From Loigolactobacillus coryniformis subsp. coryniformis KCTC 3167 = DSM 20001 (GTDB taxonomy: Bacteria; Bacillota; Bacilli; Lactobacillales; Lactobacillaceae), in assembly GCF_002706425.1 (NCBI RefSeq), contig NZ_CP017713.1, forward strand, positions 744,001 to 808,000: DNA of 64,000 bases, given 5' to 3'. Under the pieces are notes generated by a model that made no database searches, was not told the origin of the DNA, and saw nothing but the letters and a program-made list of their open reading frames with translations. A program made the position numbers and the translations under genes. Positions 36,878 through 46,400 of this stretch are shown here, piece by piece. Within the stretch, counting starts at the first letter, position 1; each line of letters starts with the position of its first letter.

Positions 36878-38707
36878 ATGTCTATTAAATCAGATAATAT
36901 TAATGCCATATTTAACCAATTTTCTTCTACCAATTTACCTTCGTTTGTTAATGATTTTTTTATTCATAGCGATGTTGTTTTAAGGGCTATTGATGATGGA
37001 AAAATGGATGAAATATACAAATTTGATGATCAACATCAGTATATTATTAACTTGAATTATAGAGTACTTGAAAAGCCAAAATATATATACAGTAATGGAG
37101 CAGAGTCAATAAAATATTATGCTTTTAAAAATGATTTGACCTTACGACCTATGGGAATTGCCAATCCTCTTTGGTATTTTGCATTTGCACACAATATTCT
37201 TCTGGCCCATGATGACTGGCTAATGCCTTTTTATGCTGATGGGGACGGGTACAAAACTGTTACTAACCATTCTGATTCGCCAATATTAGGTCAGGACTTA
37301 ACAGTTTTTTCAAGAATGGATTATGATTTAAAGAAAACTGTAAACTTGAATATACTTCACGGATTTAGAAATGAAGTTCAGACAAAATCGAATGATGTCT
37401 ATAAATATAATCAGATTAGAAATATTACTGATGAGGGAGAACATCCTTTCTATATGAAGCTAGATGTTGAAAGCTATTATCAGAATATCTATACTCATCA
37501 GCTTGATAAATTAGCTGATTTACCACCGTTTACAGGTAATGTAACAGTTGGAATGTGTAGGCCGCTTCTTACATTTTTAGATGTTTTCAATATGCGAATC
37601 AGTGATAATCAAACTAAAGGTATTCTACAAGGACCATTTTCTTCGCAATTTAGTGCTGAATTACTTGGTTTAGCACTAGATTCCGCAATTCAAACTATAC
37701 TTAACAGTCGACCAGAATTGAAAGAAATAACTTTTAAGAGATTTGTGGATGATTTTACTTTTTATGGAGATAATCAGGCTGCACTCAGCTTAGCACTTGT
37801 TCAAATTGATCGTATTTTTCGTTCTTTTGGTTTAAATAGGAAAGTAGAGAAGACCAAGATTGGACGCGGATTTCCAGCGATAAAGGGTGGTAATTTTGAT
37901 GATCCAATTTTCAATGAAAAAAAAGGGTCAATTTTTGGTGAAGCCGCTGTTCTGACAATGAATAACGTCGTTGACTTGCGAAAGAAGATTGGTACGCTTA
38001 TTGACGAAAATAATATTTCTCAAATTCGTACGATTTTGACAAGTTTTAAGAATAAGGTCGTTTCAAAAAAAGTTAAGAAAACACATGTATCCGTGTTACA
38101 GAGTTTGTGCCTAGTAATTTTAAAAACGGCTATTGCTTATCCAGTTGTTTCAGTACACTGTTACCGACTTGTGGATGCGATACTCTTGATGATTGGTAGG
38201 TCTGAACGTCAAAATATTGTTTTGAATACATTAATGAATGTGACCCAATTTGTAAATGAAAATTACCCAGAAACAGAATTACAGATCTGGCACTATAATT
38301 TATTAGGTAGTTATCTTTCGAGTAAGCCTCGAAAAAAGGTTCTCGGCGAATTATTGTTAATGATTCAAAGCGCAAATACTTTGAGCAATGATGTACTATT
38401 ATTGTGTCCTTTTGTAAAAAAAGATTTTGCTCAAAACAAGCGTATTTGGAATGTTGTTAAGTCGCAGTATTGTATTCAGGCCAAGGTCAGTTTAAGTGAT
38501 AAGCCTATTGGAATTGAAAATTCACGTTGGTTTCCCATTTTACTTGAACTTTATCAATATGCTAGAAAAATGCAGGTTAAGAAACATCAAAAGGATAGAC
38601 ATGCCTTTAAAAAAGAAATTATGAATTTCTTTCAAGATAGAAAAACTGGTAAGATTTCGTACAATAAGCTTGGAGTTTTTAAGTTAATGTTTAAAGTGGA
38701 CGACTAA
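36878..38707 (+). CDS. Abi-type reverse transcriptase (AbiA/AbiK-like), probable phage defence
   Basis: 609 aa. Reverse transcriptase motifs: Asp in FYMKLDVESYYQNIY (D196), QGPFSSQFSAELLGL (251-265) and RFVDDFTFYG (288-297, the YxDD position as F-V-D-D). The spacing and the FVDDF box resemble the lactococcal abortive-infection enzymes AbiK and AbiA. The last 250 residues have no nuclease motif and look helical, like the HEAT-repeat-like parts of those proteins. It is the only backbone-region gene on the plus strand, is strongly A+T-rich, and separates oriT from tcpA, all signs of a late cargo insertion. AAAGGAG lies ten bases before the ATG. Confidence 0.8.
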   Translation: MSIKSDNINAIFNQFSSTNLPSFVNDFFIHSDVVLRAIDDGKMDEIYKFDDQHQYIINLNYRVLEKPKYIYSNGAESIKYYAFKNDLTLRPMGIANPLWYFAFAHNILLAHDDWLMPFYADGDGYKTVTNHSDSPILGQDLTVFSRMDYDLKKTVNLNILHGFRNEVQTKSNDVYKYNQIRNITDEGEHPFYMKLDVESYYQNIYTHQLDKLADLPPFTGNVTVGMCRPLLTFLDVFNMRISDNQTKGILQGPFSSQFSAELLGLALDSAIQTILNSRPELKEITFKRFVDDFTFYGDNQAALSLALVQIDRIFRSFGLNRKVEKTKIGRGFPAIKGGNFDDPIFNEKKGSIFGEAAVLTMNNVVDLRKKIGTLIDENNISQIRTILTSFKNKVVSKKVKKTHVSVLQSLCLVILKTAIAYPVVSVHCYRLVDAILLMIGRSERQNIVLNTLMNVTQFVNENYPETELQIWHYNLLGSYLSSKPRKKVLGELLLMIQSANTLSNDVLLLCPFVKKDFAQNKRIWNVVKSQYCIQAKVSLSDKPIGIENSRWFPILLELYQYARKMQVKKHQKDRHAFKKEIMNFFQDRKTGKISYNKLGVFKLMFKVDD

Positions 38708-38758
38708 ACTAATAACTCTTCAATATTGTCGATAGGCCTTTATAAATTTTGTGCATTT

Positions 38759-39019
38759 TTACTTATCGTCGTGGTATCCTGTATACGTCATAGTCAAGCC
38801 ATTTTTTTGTGTGCCGACTGAAAAATCAAAAATTTTGCTAATACCGTTCTTCGTAGCTTGTGAAGGACACTGAAGAAATAAGTTACTATCAGGGCTTTCA
38901 CGTGCTTTACCACACATGTATTCAAGATAGTCCTCGGCATCACGAGTTGTTAAGTTGGTGGTGACTTTAGAAAAATCTTCGATAAAATCGATATCATTGA
39001 TCAATTGAATATTTTGCAT
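38759..39019 (-). CDS. 86-aa paralogue downstream of tcpA
   Basis: 86 aa from the ATG at 39019 (GAAGGTG upstream; an earlier start exists). It is not recognised, but it is homologous to the 86-aa gene on the other side of tcpA: both have a DF motif, AEDxLE, ESPDSN/ECPDSN, TKxGIxKxFxFS and end in MTYxG. Acidic and probably cytosolic. Confidence 0.65.
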   Translation of the reverse strand: MQNIQLINDIDFIEDFSKVTTNLTTRDAEDYLEYMCGKARESPDSNLFLQCPSQATKNGISKIFDFSVGTQKNGLTMTYTGYHDDK

Positions 39020-39058
39020 GGTGGCACCTTCTTTCATTTTTAATGTAGAAGAAATACT

Positions 39059-40435
39059 TCAACTAGATTGATGTGATTCTTGGTAGGCATGACCAATTGT
39101 TTCGATAAAATCGTAATGCTTTGGAACTAATGGTGTGTAAAATTCGCTAATGACACTTAAACCGGTATCAACATAGCCACGGCCTTTAATTGGCTTTAGA
39201 AAGAAGTCCTTATTGGTTTGACCGTACATCATGGTGTAGCCGATCTCTGACATACGACCAAGCGCAACACGGAACATAAACTGGTCACGAATGCCATCAC
39301 CAAGGTATTTAGCATCTGGGCGCTGGCAAGCTAAAATTAGAAAGAAACCTGATTGACGGCCAAGTAGGGCGATTTGTTTAAGCTTGTTAATGGCAGTCAT
39401 GGCATCACGGCCAATCATATCCATAAAGGCAACGTATTCGTCAAAAATTAGAAAATGGGCAGGTAAACCAAGTGCGGCATAGTTTTGACCGGTTTGGTAG
39501 CCGTCCATTTTTTTCATTTCCGTGTTGCGTTGCCGCATTTCATCATAGAAGCGGCTTAGTGCAGCTAACATATTATCGGGATCGTAATAAACATCAGGAA
39601 GTACTTCCTCTAAGTCAGCCAAATCAGCATTTTTAGGATCGAGAATAGTTAGTTTGGCATTGGTTTTACTCAAGGCTTCAATCAAAGTTAGAATGAAATA
39701 AGTTTTACCACCACCGGTACCGCCAGCGATTAGCATATGCGGTAAAGCATCATATTCCCAGTAGACATTTTCCATCAATTTGACGGCGCCGTCTTTACAG
39801 ACAACCTGGTCAATCGAAAGCCGATGAGCGATTGTGTCATAGAGTAGCGTGTATTCAACGTAAGAATCATGCAGAATTTTATCGACCATTTCGCAATAAA
39901 GGCCAGATTCTAATTTTGGTTCAAGGTGGAGTAATTGTTCTTGGTATGATGACATCATGATTTCAACTTGAACATGAATTAGGCCATCCTTTAAACGATA
40001 ATAGATGCGGGGAAAGTGAGCAATTCGTTCTTTAGTTTTACCTGTATCTAAATCTTTGAAGAAACCACCTGACTGTTGCGTATTCTTTTCGTACCAGTTG
40101 TTAGTCATAAACATTCTGGCAATCTTTTGGCGATGGACTAATTTACGATAATAATCGGGAAACTTGTACATGACTAAAAGCACAACAAGAATTAAGCAAA
40201 ATAATGTTACGGCTAAGCTAATGATCAGTCCTTGATACGACCAAGGCAGTTGTCGAATTAGCGGCCATGAAATAGTCTTAATATTAATATGACTGAGCAC
40301 CGGACAGTAAAATAGAATGGTCAGTGGAAACCAAAGTAGTAGGGCCGAGCCTAAAACAGTCTGTAAAATTAAGTTTTGATCACGCGGACGAATTTTAGTT
40401 CCGCGATATTGAAAAAGTTCACGCAATTTTTTCAC
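39059..40435 (-). CDS. tcpA: Coupling protein TcpA (FtsK/SpoIIIE type, Tn916 Orf21-like)
   Basis: 458 aa. Two membrane segments (about 27-45 and 68-90), Walker A GGTGGGKT at 238-245, the LTILDPKNADLADLE strand and Walker B in FLIFDEYVAFMDM; QSGFFLILACQRPDAKYL is the FtsK-type segment. It brings the relaxase-DNA complex to the channel. The GTG start at 40435 has AAAAGG close by, so the exact start is uncertain. Confidence 0.93.
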   Translation of the reverse strand: MKKLRELFQYRGTKIRPRDQNLILQTVLGSALLLWFPLTILFYCPVLSHINIKTISWPLIRQLPWSYQGLIISLAVTLFCLILVVLLVMYKFPDYYRKLVHRQKIARMFMTNNWYEKNTQQSGGFFKDLDTGKTKERIAHFPRIYYRLKDGLIHVQVEIMMSSYQEQLLHLEPKLESGLYCEMVDKILHDSYVEYTLLYDTIAHRLSIDQVVCKDGAVKLMENVYWEYDALPHMLIAGGTGGGKTYFILTLIEALSKTNAKLTILDPKNADLADLEEVLPDVYYDPDNMLAALSRFYDEMRQRNTEMKKMDGYQTGQNYAALGLPAHFLIFDEYVAFMDMIGRDAMTAINKLKQIALLGRQSGFFLILACQRPDAKYLGDGIRDQFMFRVALGRMSEIGYTMMYGQTNKDFFLKPIKGRGYVDTGLSVISEFYTPLVPKHYDFIETIGHAYQESHQSS

Positions 40436-40454
40436 CTACCTTTTGTTGATTGAA

Positions 40455-40715
40455 TCAGGCACCATCAGTCATACCCAGATAGGTCATGATGGCACCCTCA
40501 TCTGATTGTGCGGTGCTAAAAGTAAATTCTTTTGCGATACCATCTTTGGTCATTTCAGGTAAAGCAGTCAAGCCAAAGTTGGAATCAGGACACTCGATAG
40601 CAATAGTTCGCGCTGTTTCTAATTTATCTTCGGCGTTGCTAGGTGTGCCGTCCTTAATGACAGCGACAAAGTCATCCATAAAGCCGATTTCGTTAAAGAC
40701 TGTCAGTGCTTTCAT
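40455..40715 (-). CDS. 86-aa paralogue upstream of tcpA
   Basis: 86 aa from the ATG at 40715 (AGAGGT upstream). Unrecognised, but equal in length and clearly related to the 86-aa gene on the other side of tcpA (shared AEDKLE/AEDYLE, PDSN, TKDGIAKEF/TKNGISKIF). A terminator-like hairpin stands directly upstream at 40738-40764. Confidence 0.65.
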   Translation of the reverse strand: MKALTVFNEIGFMDDFVAVIKDGTPSNAEDKLETARTIAIECPDSNFGLTALPEMTKDGIAKEFTFSTAQSDEGAIMTYLGMTDGA

Positions 40716-40737
40716 AAATAACCTCTGTCCATAATAA

Positions 40738-40764
40738 AAAGCCAAGACTTTTTGTCTTGACTTT
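40738..40764 (-). terminator. Terminator-like hairpin before the 86-aa gene
   Basis: On the minus strand AAAGTCAAGAC, loop AAAAA, GTCTTGGCTTT (40738-40764, one G-T pair) is followed by TTATTATG, with a T-run from the stem end. It is in a leader position, like those at 36594 and 47361. Confidence 0.65.
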
Positions 40765-40801
40765 GATATTACGATAAATTTGAAATGTCGATTTTAGCGT
40801 A

Positions 40802-41644
40802 TTAATTTTTAATTTCTTTCATGAGATTGAAAAGTGCTTCTAGTGCGGCTGTGTAGCTAATTGATTGTGCGTAGTCATATTGTTGCTGGTACTGTTGCCA
40901 CGAAGTGTGTAAGCTTTCAGAATCGGATAGGGCACTGATTTCAGTTAAACGATTTTCAATCGTTTTGTCTGGGATATGATCAAACGCCGTACTTTTGAAA
41001 AATTCTTTTTTTAAAAGCACAAGATCAATGTCAGTTCGATAGAGAATGGACAATGAATAAACATCAAATAAATCCTTAGCACGAGTGTTTAACATGCCGT
41101 GATTAAGAAATGCTGATAATTTATCTGCCAAGATTTTTTCAATGGGGATGCCATAAATTGAAAACTTTTCATCCGCGTTTAAAATGCTCTGATGATCAAT
41201 CATGATTGGAATCGTCTCATGGGAATTACCTTTTGAAATATCCAGCTTGACACTAACTTTACTTTTTCCCATTTGTGCCAGCAGGTTGACACGAATTCCG
41301 GGATAATCATCATCAAGTTGTTTTTGTTCAATCGACTTGATTGTAAAATTGACATAATCGGTGGATTGCTCGAAGACTTCATGCAAAACGGTTGCTAATT
41401 TATCTGGTTGTAAAGCCGGCCCAATATAGATTGCGTCAAGATCCTGGGTCATTCTGTTTTCAATTCCGACAAGGCTTTGGATTTCAAAACCACCTTTGAG
41501 AACAAAGTAACGGCGATAATTAGATTCAGAGATCTGCTTTAAAAAGTGTTCTAGAAAAAAAAGTTTCTGAAAATGTTGAATATTGTAGCCAAGCTCACGG
41601 GCACGTTTTCTGATCATTGGTAGAATTTTATCAACTTCACTCAT
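40802..41644 (-). CDS. abiEii: AbiEii toxin, nucleotidyltransferase
   Basis: 280 aa. The nucleotidyltransferase motifs are FVLKGGFEIQSL and RMTQDLDAIYIG, and KLSAFLNHGMLNTRAKDLFD is the later conserved box of the AbiEii/AbiGii family. The toxin of a type IV system, it transfers nucleotides to tRNA in studied relatives and aborts phage infection. The start overlaps the antitoxin gene by 4 nt. Confidence 0.92.
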   Translation of the reverse strand: MSEVDKILPMIRKRARELGYNIQHFQKLFFLEHFLKQISESNYRRYFVLKGGFEIQSLVGIENRMTQDLDAIYIGPALQPDKLATVLHEVFEQSTDYVNFTIKSIEQKQLDDDYPGIRVNLLAQMGKSKVSVKLDISKGNSHETIPIMIDHQSILNADEKFSIYGIPIEKILADKLSAFLNHGMLNTRAKDLFDVYSLSILYRTDIDLVLLKKEFFKSTAFDHIPDKTIENRLTEISALSDSESLHTSWQQYQQQYDYAQSISYTAALEALFNLMKEIKN

Positions 41645-42234
41645 TGCATGTAGACCTCCATTACTTTTAGTAGAGTACTGTTTGGGTATAATTTGTCCTT
41701 GATTTCAGTTAGATCTTTGAGCTTATTTGCAGCAGGTGAGTTGGCTAAATATTTTTTAAGCGCATCATTTTTGATGTAGGGTTGGATTTGTTTTGATTCC
41801 CAAACATCTAATAAGGTTCGTTCCTTAGAATAAACTTGAACCGTGCCACCATTTTCGGTTTGGCCGGTTTCGATACCAAGTAAATAGCGCTTTTTCGATA
41901 GATAGCGCGCCTTAATAGAGTACTTTTTCAATGATGCGGCGCTTGGATGATATCCTTGGGGAAAGGTCAGATCGTAATGAAGCGGCATTTCATCAGTCAA
42001 ATCATGAATGATTAGGGCGCTAACTAACGAGAAGACGCTACGCGAGAACTTTTGACTGATCAAGCTAAATTCATCGAGTAGGTAGCCTGGAAAAATATAG
42101 ATACCACGTTCAAGCTTTTCAATGGTGCCATCAGTTGATAATTCACGAATCTCATCCTTGGATAAACCGTATTCTTGTGCGGTTTTGTAAATGAACGTTG
42201 GGTAGTCGTGTTCTAGTTGGGCTAAAGTATCCAT
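41641..42234 (-). CDS. abiEi: AbiEi antitoxin and autorepressor
   Basis: 197 aa. The N-terminal winged helix (YGLSKDEIRELSTDGTIEKL then ERGIYIFP) is of the AbiEi_4 type and the C-terminal part is the antitoxin domain. Such proteins repress their own promoter through inverted repeats, and an 8-bp inverted repeat overlapping the promoter is present upstream (42253-42286). The pair may stabilise the ICE and defend against phage. Confidence 0.9.
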   Translation of the reverse strand: MDTLAQLEHDYPTFIYKTAQEYGLSKDEIRELSTDGTIEKLERGIYIFPGYLLDEFSLISQKFSRSVFSLVSALIIHDLTDEMPLHYDLTFPQGYHPSAASLKKYSIKARYLSKKRYLLGIETGQTENGGTVQVYSKERTLLDVWESKQIQPYIKNDALKKYLANSPAANKLKDLTEIKDKLYPNSTLLKVMEVYMQ

Positions 42235-42252
42235 TGTTATTAAACACCACCT

Positions 42253-42307
42253 TATATACTGTAATTTATCATATTTATAGTATATAGGTTAGAGAAGTGA
42301 TTCGCAA
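42253..42307 (-). promoter_or_regulatory. abiE promoter and operator
   Basis: Minus-strand TTGCGA (42302-42307), 17 nt, TATACT (42279-42284). TATATACT (42253-42260) and AGTATATA (42279-42286) form an inverted repeat whose right arm covers the -10. Confidence 0.7.
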
Positions 42308-42394
42308 CTCTCAATATGACTTTACTATGTTTCGGTTGGATTTATTAATACCTGCCGATAGTTGGTAGGAGAACGAATTTTCCGTTTCATTGAG

Positions 42395-42763
42395 TTATTT
42401 CTTTTCATTAGTTGGTTTTTCCTGAATTTTGTTGTGGTTTACTGGAATAAGATCGTCGGCTTTGAGATACCATGAAACTGACATACCAACACCAAACTCA
42501 TAAGAAGAAACAGTATCGATAACTGGGTTGATCATTTCGACCAGCTGATTATAATCAAACCTCTTTTCACCAGCCGCCACTGGAATCGAAACTTGAATCA
42601 TTTTTCCTTTCTCAAAGCTCTTTAAATCAAAAGTACGTTCAGAAATCTCAGTGGTCTGGTTACCTTCATCATCGTTGATAAAACGTTCACGACGCATTGC
42701 CGAGAATTTTAAGGCTCCAAATGTTTTGATTGAATCGAGTGCAATACCTTCTGCTAAGCGCAT
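42395..42763 (-). CDS. DUF961/YdcP-family ICE protein (Tn916 Orf22-like)
   Basis: 122 aa. The pattern KTFGALKFSAMRRERF and the MIQVSIPVAAGEKRFDYNQL segment are those of the YdcP family encoded at the start of Tn916-type transfer operons. Function is not known. It forms a pair with the next gene upstream. Confidence 0.8.
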   Translation of the reverse strand: MRLAEGIALDSIKTFGALKFSAMRRERFINDDEGNQTTEISERTFDLKSFEKGKMIQVSIPVAAGEKRFDYNQLVEMINPVIDTVSSYEFGVGMSVSWYLKADDLIPVNHNKIQEKPTNEKK

Positions 42764-42781
42764 ATTAATTCCTACCCTTCA

Positions 42782-43114
42782 TTATTTAGTTAAATCCTTT
42801 TTGACAATATCATCGGCATAACATTCATATTTGACGAATGACTGATTCTCCACACGATAGCCGACTGCAATCACGCGCGGGTTGACTAAATCAATCGGTG
42901 AATCTTGTTTGATACTGGCCTTCACTCCGGCAGCAGCTGGTAGAATGATTTCAATGTTATCAGCCTTTTGGATATCTGAAAAAACGCTAAATCTTCGTGA
43001 TGCAACGCGGCCGTTATTGTTACGAGATGGTTCACGAATTTCTTCGATCATTTTGCCAAATTCAAGCCGACCAAATGTTTCGCGTACTTTGGGGATAATG
43101 TAATCTAATTCCAT
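42782..43114 (-). CDS. DUF961/YdcP-family ICE protein (Tn916 Orf23-like)
   Basis: 110 aa. ETFGRLEFGKMIEE and IEIILPAAAGVKASIKQDSP match the same family as the downstream gene (both have the TFG..LxF start and a PxAAG motif), so the two are paralogues 18 nt apart. They open the transfer module in this family of elements. Confidence 0.8.
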   Translation of the reverse strand: MELDYIIPKVRETFGRLEFGKMIEEIREPSRNNNGRVASRRFSVFSDIQKADNIEIILPAAAGVKASIKQDSPIDLVNPRVIAVGYRVENQSFVKYECYADDIVKKDLTK

Positions 43115-43146
43115 GGAGAATTCCTCGCTTTCAAATTTTGCATATT

Positions 43147-43413
43147 TTAAAAGTCAGAATTGTTTTTGAGTTCTGACTTATAGTGGTTGTAGTATTCGAT
43201 TGTTTGTTGAAGTAAATATTGATAAAGTTCAGCGGATAGGGGATATACGACACGGCCTTGAGTAGTTTCAGGAAATTTTAGAAACAGACGCTGGTTACCG
43301 CGAATCAATTTAACATTGTTAATGATCATAGCGTGATTGATTACAATCGTACCGGTCATTAAAACACTGGGTTCTTTTGAAAGATACATATTAATAGATG
43401 AAATAAAGATCAT
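43147..43413 (-). CDS. Small SpoVG-like protein
   Basis: 88 aa. IVINHAMIINNVKLIRGNQR followed by LFLKFPETTQGRVVYPLSAE resembles the SpoVG fold pattern (short strands, then a P...YPL..E helix start). SpoVG-like genes occur in several Gram-positive ICEs. Its start overlaps the stop of the large surface protein by 4 nt. Confidence 0.5.
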   Translation of the reverse strand: MIFISSINMYLSKEPSVLMTGTIVINHAMIINNVKLIRGNQRLFLKFPETTQGRVVYPLSAELYQYLLQQTIEYYNHYKSELKNNSDF

Positions 43414-46400
43414 TCACTGTCATCCTCGTCATTATACAAGTCATCACTAGCTTTTCTTGAATGATGCATCCACCACACAATTAAGCCAGTAATTAATAGT
43501 AGAATCACGCCAATAACGCTTAACAATTGATTACGTTCTTCACCGGTTTGTGGTAGGCGAAGTAGTGGCGTATCAACGGCTTCATCTTTCATTTGCGCTT
43601 TGACGATTTCACCATCTTTAGTAATTTCAAAATCAACTGGCGTTTCGTTGATTTTATAGCCTTTTGGTGCGTCATACTCCACAAACTGATATTTGCCAGC
43701 AGGTAGGTTGGCAAAACTGAAAACTCCTTTATCATTGGTCCGACCGGACACAACGGTTTTACCGTCTTGATTAAGGATCTTGATACCAGTGTTTGGCAAG
43801 ACTTTACCATCGCTGACATTGGTCTTGGTTAGTTCACCAGTCCCCTTGATCAAACTATTTTGCAACGTGAAACTAATTTCTGGTGTTTCGGTGGTTTCCT
43901 TAGTTTCAGTTGCTGCTTTTTCGTCTGCCTGTTTTTTATCCTGACTAATTAATTGACCTTTAGCATTGTAGGCAGTGATACCAGTTTTTGTTGAAACGAT
44001 TTTAGTTAAATCCTTAGTTAAAACTAGGTTAGTCGCGGAAGGCGTCTTTTCCCGTAAATAGAAGGTGCCGACTGGTACGTTCTTAAAGGCACCAATCGAC
44101 TTGTCATCAATTGTAGTGGTTTGAATGACCTTCTTATCCTTATCCAGTAATTCAAACACTGCACCTTTGGCGTTGCCATCAAAAGTGAATTGATAACCTT
44201 TATCTTCAACTAGCTTGGCGGTTTCATTGATTTTCTTAAAGGTAAATTCGTTGAAGTGTAATTTATTTAGAATTGGGGTGTCTTTATCACCGTTGATCGT
44301 TAAATTCTTAGTCGTGGTGTTGTCAGTTGCCTTAAATTCAAAATCATAAGTTTGGTCATCAAGCTGATAAGCTTCACCGGCATCTAGTTCTTGCACATAA
44401 TAGCTACCTTCAGGCAATTGAATGTCGGCAAAAGTTGCTTTACCATCTTTGACGGTCGCAGTTGCGACTAATGCTTTTGCCGGAACATTGATGTCACCTT
44501 TGTTGTAGCCGGCTTTACTGAACAGTCCGAAGACTTGACCATTAGCAGCTTTATTTTCAATCGTGGGTTTGTTCTTATCCCAATTCTTGATTTGTTCTGC
44601 TTGTTTGTTAACAGTCACGTTCAACTTCTGAAAATCGTTAGTCGCTTTGAGTGAAGTGGAGGTCACTTCAACATTTTGACCAGCATATTTCAATTCAAAA
44701 TCAATTGGCTTGTCATTAAGAACAAAACCATTTGGTGCAGCAACTTCTTTAACTGAATATTTGCCGAGATAAAGTTGTGGCGTTTTGATTTGTCCATTAG
44801 CGTCAGTCGTAGCAGTGGCGACAATTTCACCCTTTTTGGCATGGACGGTACCATCAGCGGTGGTGATGTTTTCGCTGGCAGTAAATTCAAACTTGGCACC
44901 GGCCAGTGGGGTGTAGTCATAGTTAAAACCGTATTGTTCGCCGTACTTGGTTGACTGTTTAGTCACTTCAACCGGCGTGGCGCCAGTCTTATTCAAAGTG
45001 ACAATGCCTTTTTGCGACTTATCCGTGAACTTGACGGTCACAATACCATCACTATCTTTGCCAGTGATCGAAAATTTAGCTGGGTCTTTGGCAAGAACAT
45101 AGCCTAATGGTGCTTGTGTTTCGACTAATTCATATTGACCATAGGGGAGCGCCTCAGTTGTGGTCAAGTAGCCCTCTTCATTAGTCATAAAAGTATCAGT
45201 TGTTCCATCGTGATTGAGGTTAGGCATGGAAACATATTTACCAGTTTGCAGTGATTTGATTTTAAAACCGGCGTTGGCGCGCGAAATTGTTTTCCCGGAT
45301 TCAGCGTCAGCCTTGACCACTTTCAAACGTTCTTCCAATACATTATTGACGACTGAATAATGATGGGTCTCGTTTTGTTGATGAATCGTGACTTTGAATG
45401 GATCGGCGGTTTTGTAGCCCTCTGGTGTTTTTGTTTCCGTCACGGTATAAGTGTCATAGGGAAGATCAGTAAACTTGAGATAACCTTCTTTATCGGTTGT
45501 CCCTGTTGTGACGACCTTGTTTGTTGTGTTGCTAGTGACTGTAAATTCAACGTTAGCCAGTGGGTTAGACTTATTTTCTTTACCGGTTAAATGACTAGAA
45601 AGTGCGGTGTGCCAATCATAGTTACCAATTTTGATTAAATCGAAACCACCCGTAATAACTTGTTCCTTAACCGTTGTTGATGCGGTGGCCGTTTTCGCAT
45701 TTTGACCAGCATAGGCTAGTTTGAACGCGTGTTTTTCAGTATCTTTAATATAGCCAGTTGGTGCCGTCTTTTCGATCCAGTAGTAGTCATCCAATTTTAA
45801 ATTGGCGACACTCGCTTGATTGTTTTTAATTGTAACGGTATCAACCAGCTCATCATTGGAAGTTCGATGTAATTCATAAACGGCACCATCAAGTGAAGCA
45901 GAGCCTTGTGGGGCTTTACCAGTTTTAGCATCTTCCTTGATCAAAGTGGCAGTGCCGAATTGTTCATCATCGGTCGCTTTAACCGAGGTAGCAGTGACAG
46001 CAACGTTTTGACCAGCATATTTCAATTCAAAAGGTATTTTCTCGTTATTAAGGATATAACCGGCTGGTGCCTTTTCTTCAACGGCGTAGTAGTTGCCGAG
46101 CTTCAGATTTTGTAGTGTACCTTTGCCGGTGCTATCGGTAGTGATCGTCCCAACTTTTTTACCATCAGTTGAATAAACACCGTACATGGCACCATTTAAT
46201 GAATAGTACCTGTTAAACATATTGGTGCCGAACTGACGGCCAATCTTCGTTAGATTTACATTGCCAAGTTGTTCTTTATTGCCAAGAACGACTTCGATTG
46301 TTTGGTTAGGTGTGATTGTTGCCGTTTTGATTTCACCTTTATTAACGTAGCCATTAGGTGCGGTTACTTCTGAAACTTTGACTTGCGTACCCGCCTTGAT

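Noticed and set aside
36878-38707. Group II intron or retron
   Set aside because: No intron maturase or HNH domain, no intron RNA domain V-like hairpin downstream, and no msr/msd-like structure upstream; motif pattern fits Abi-type enzymes instead.
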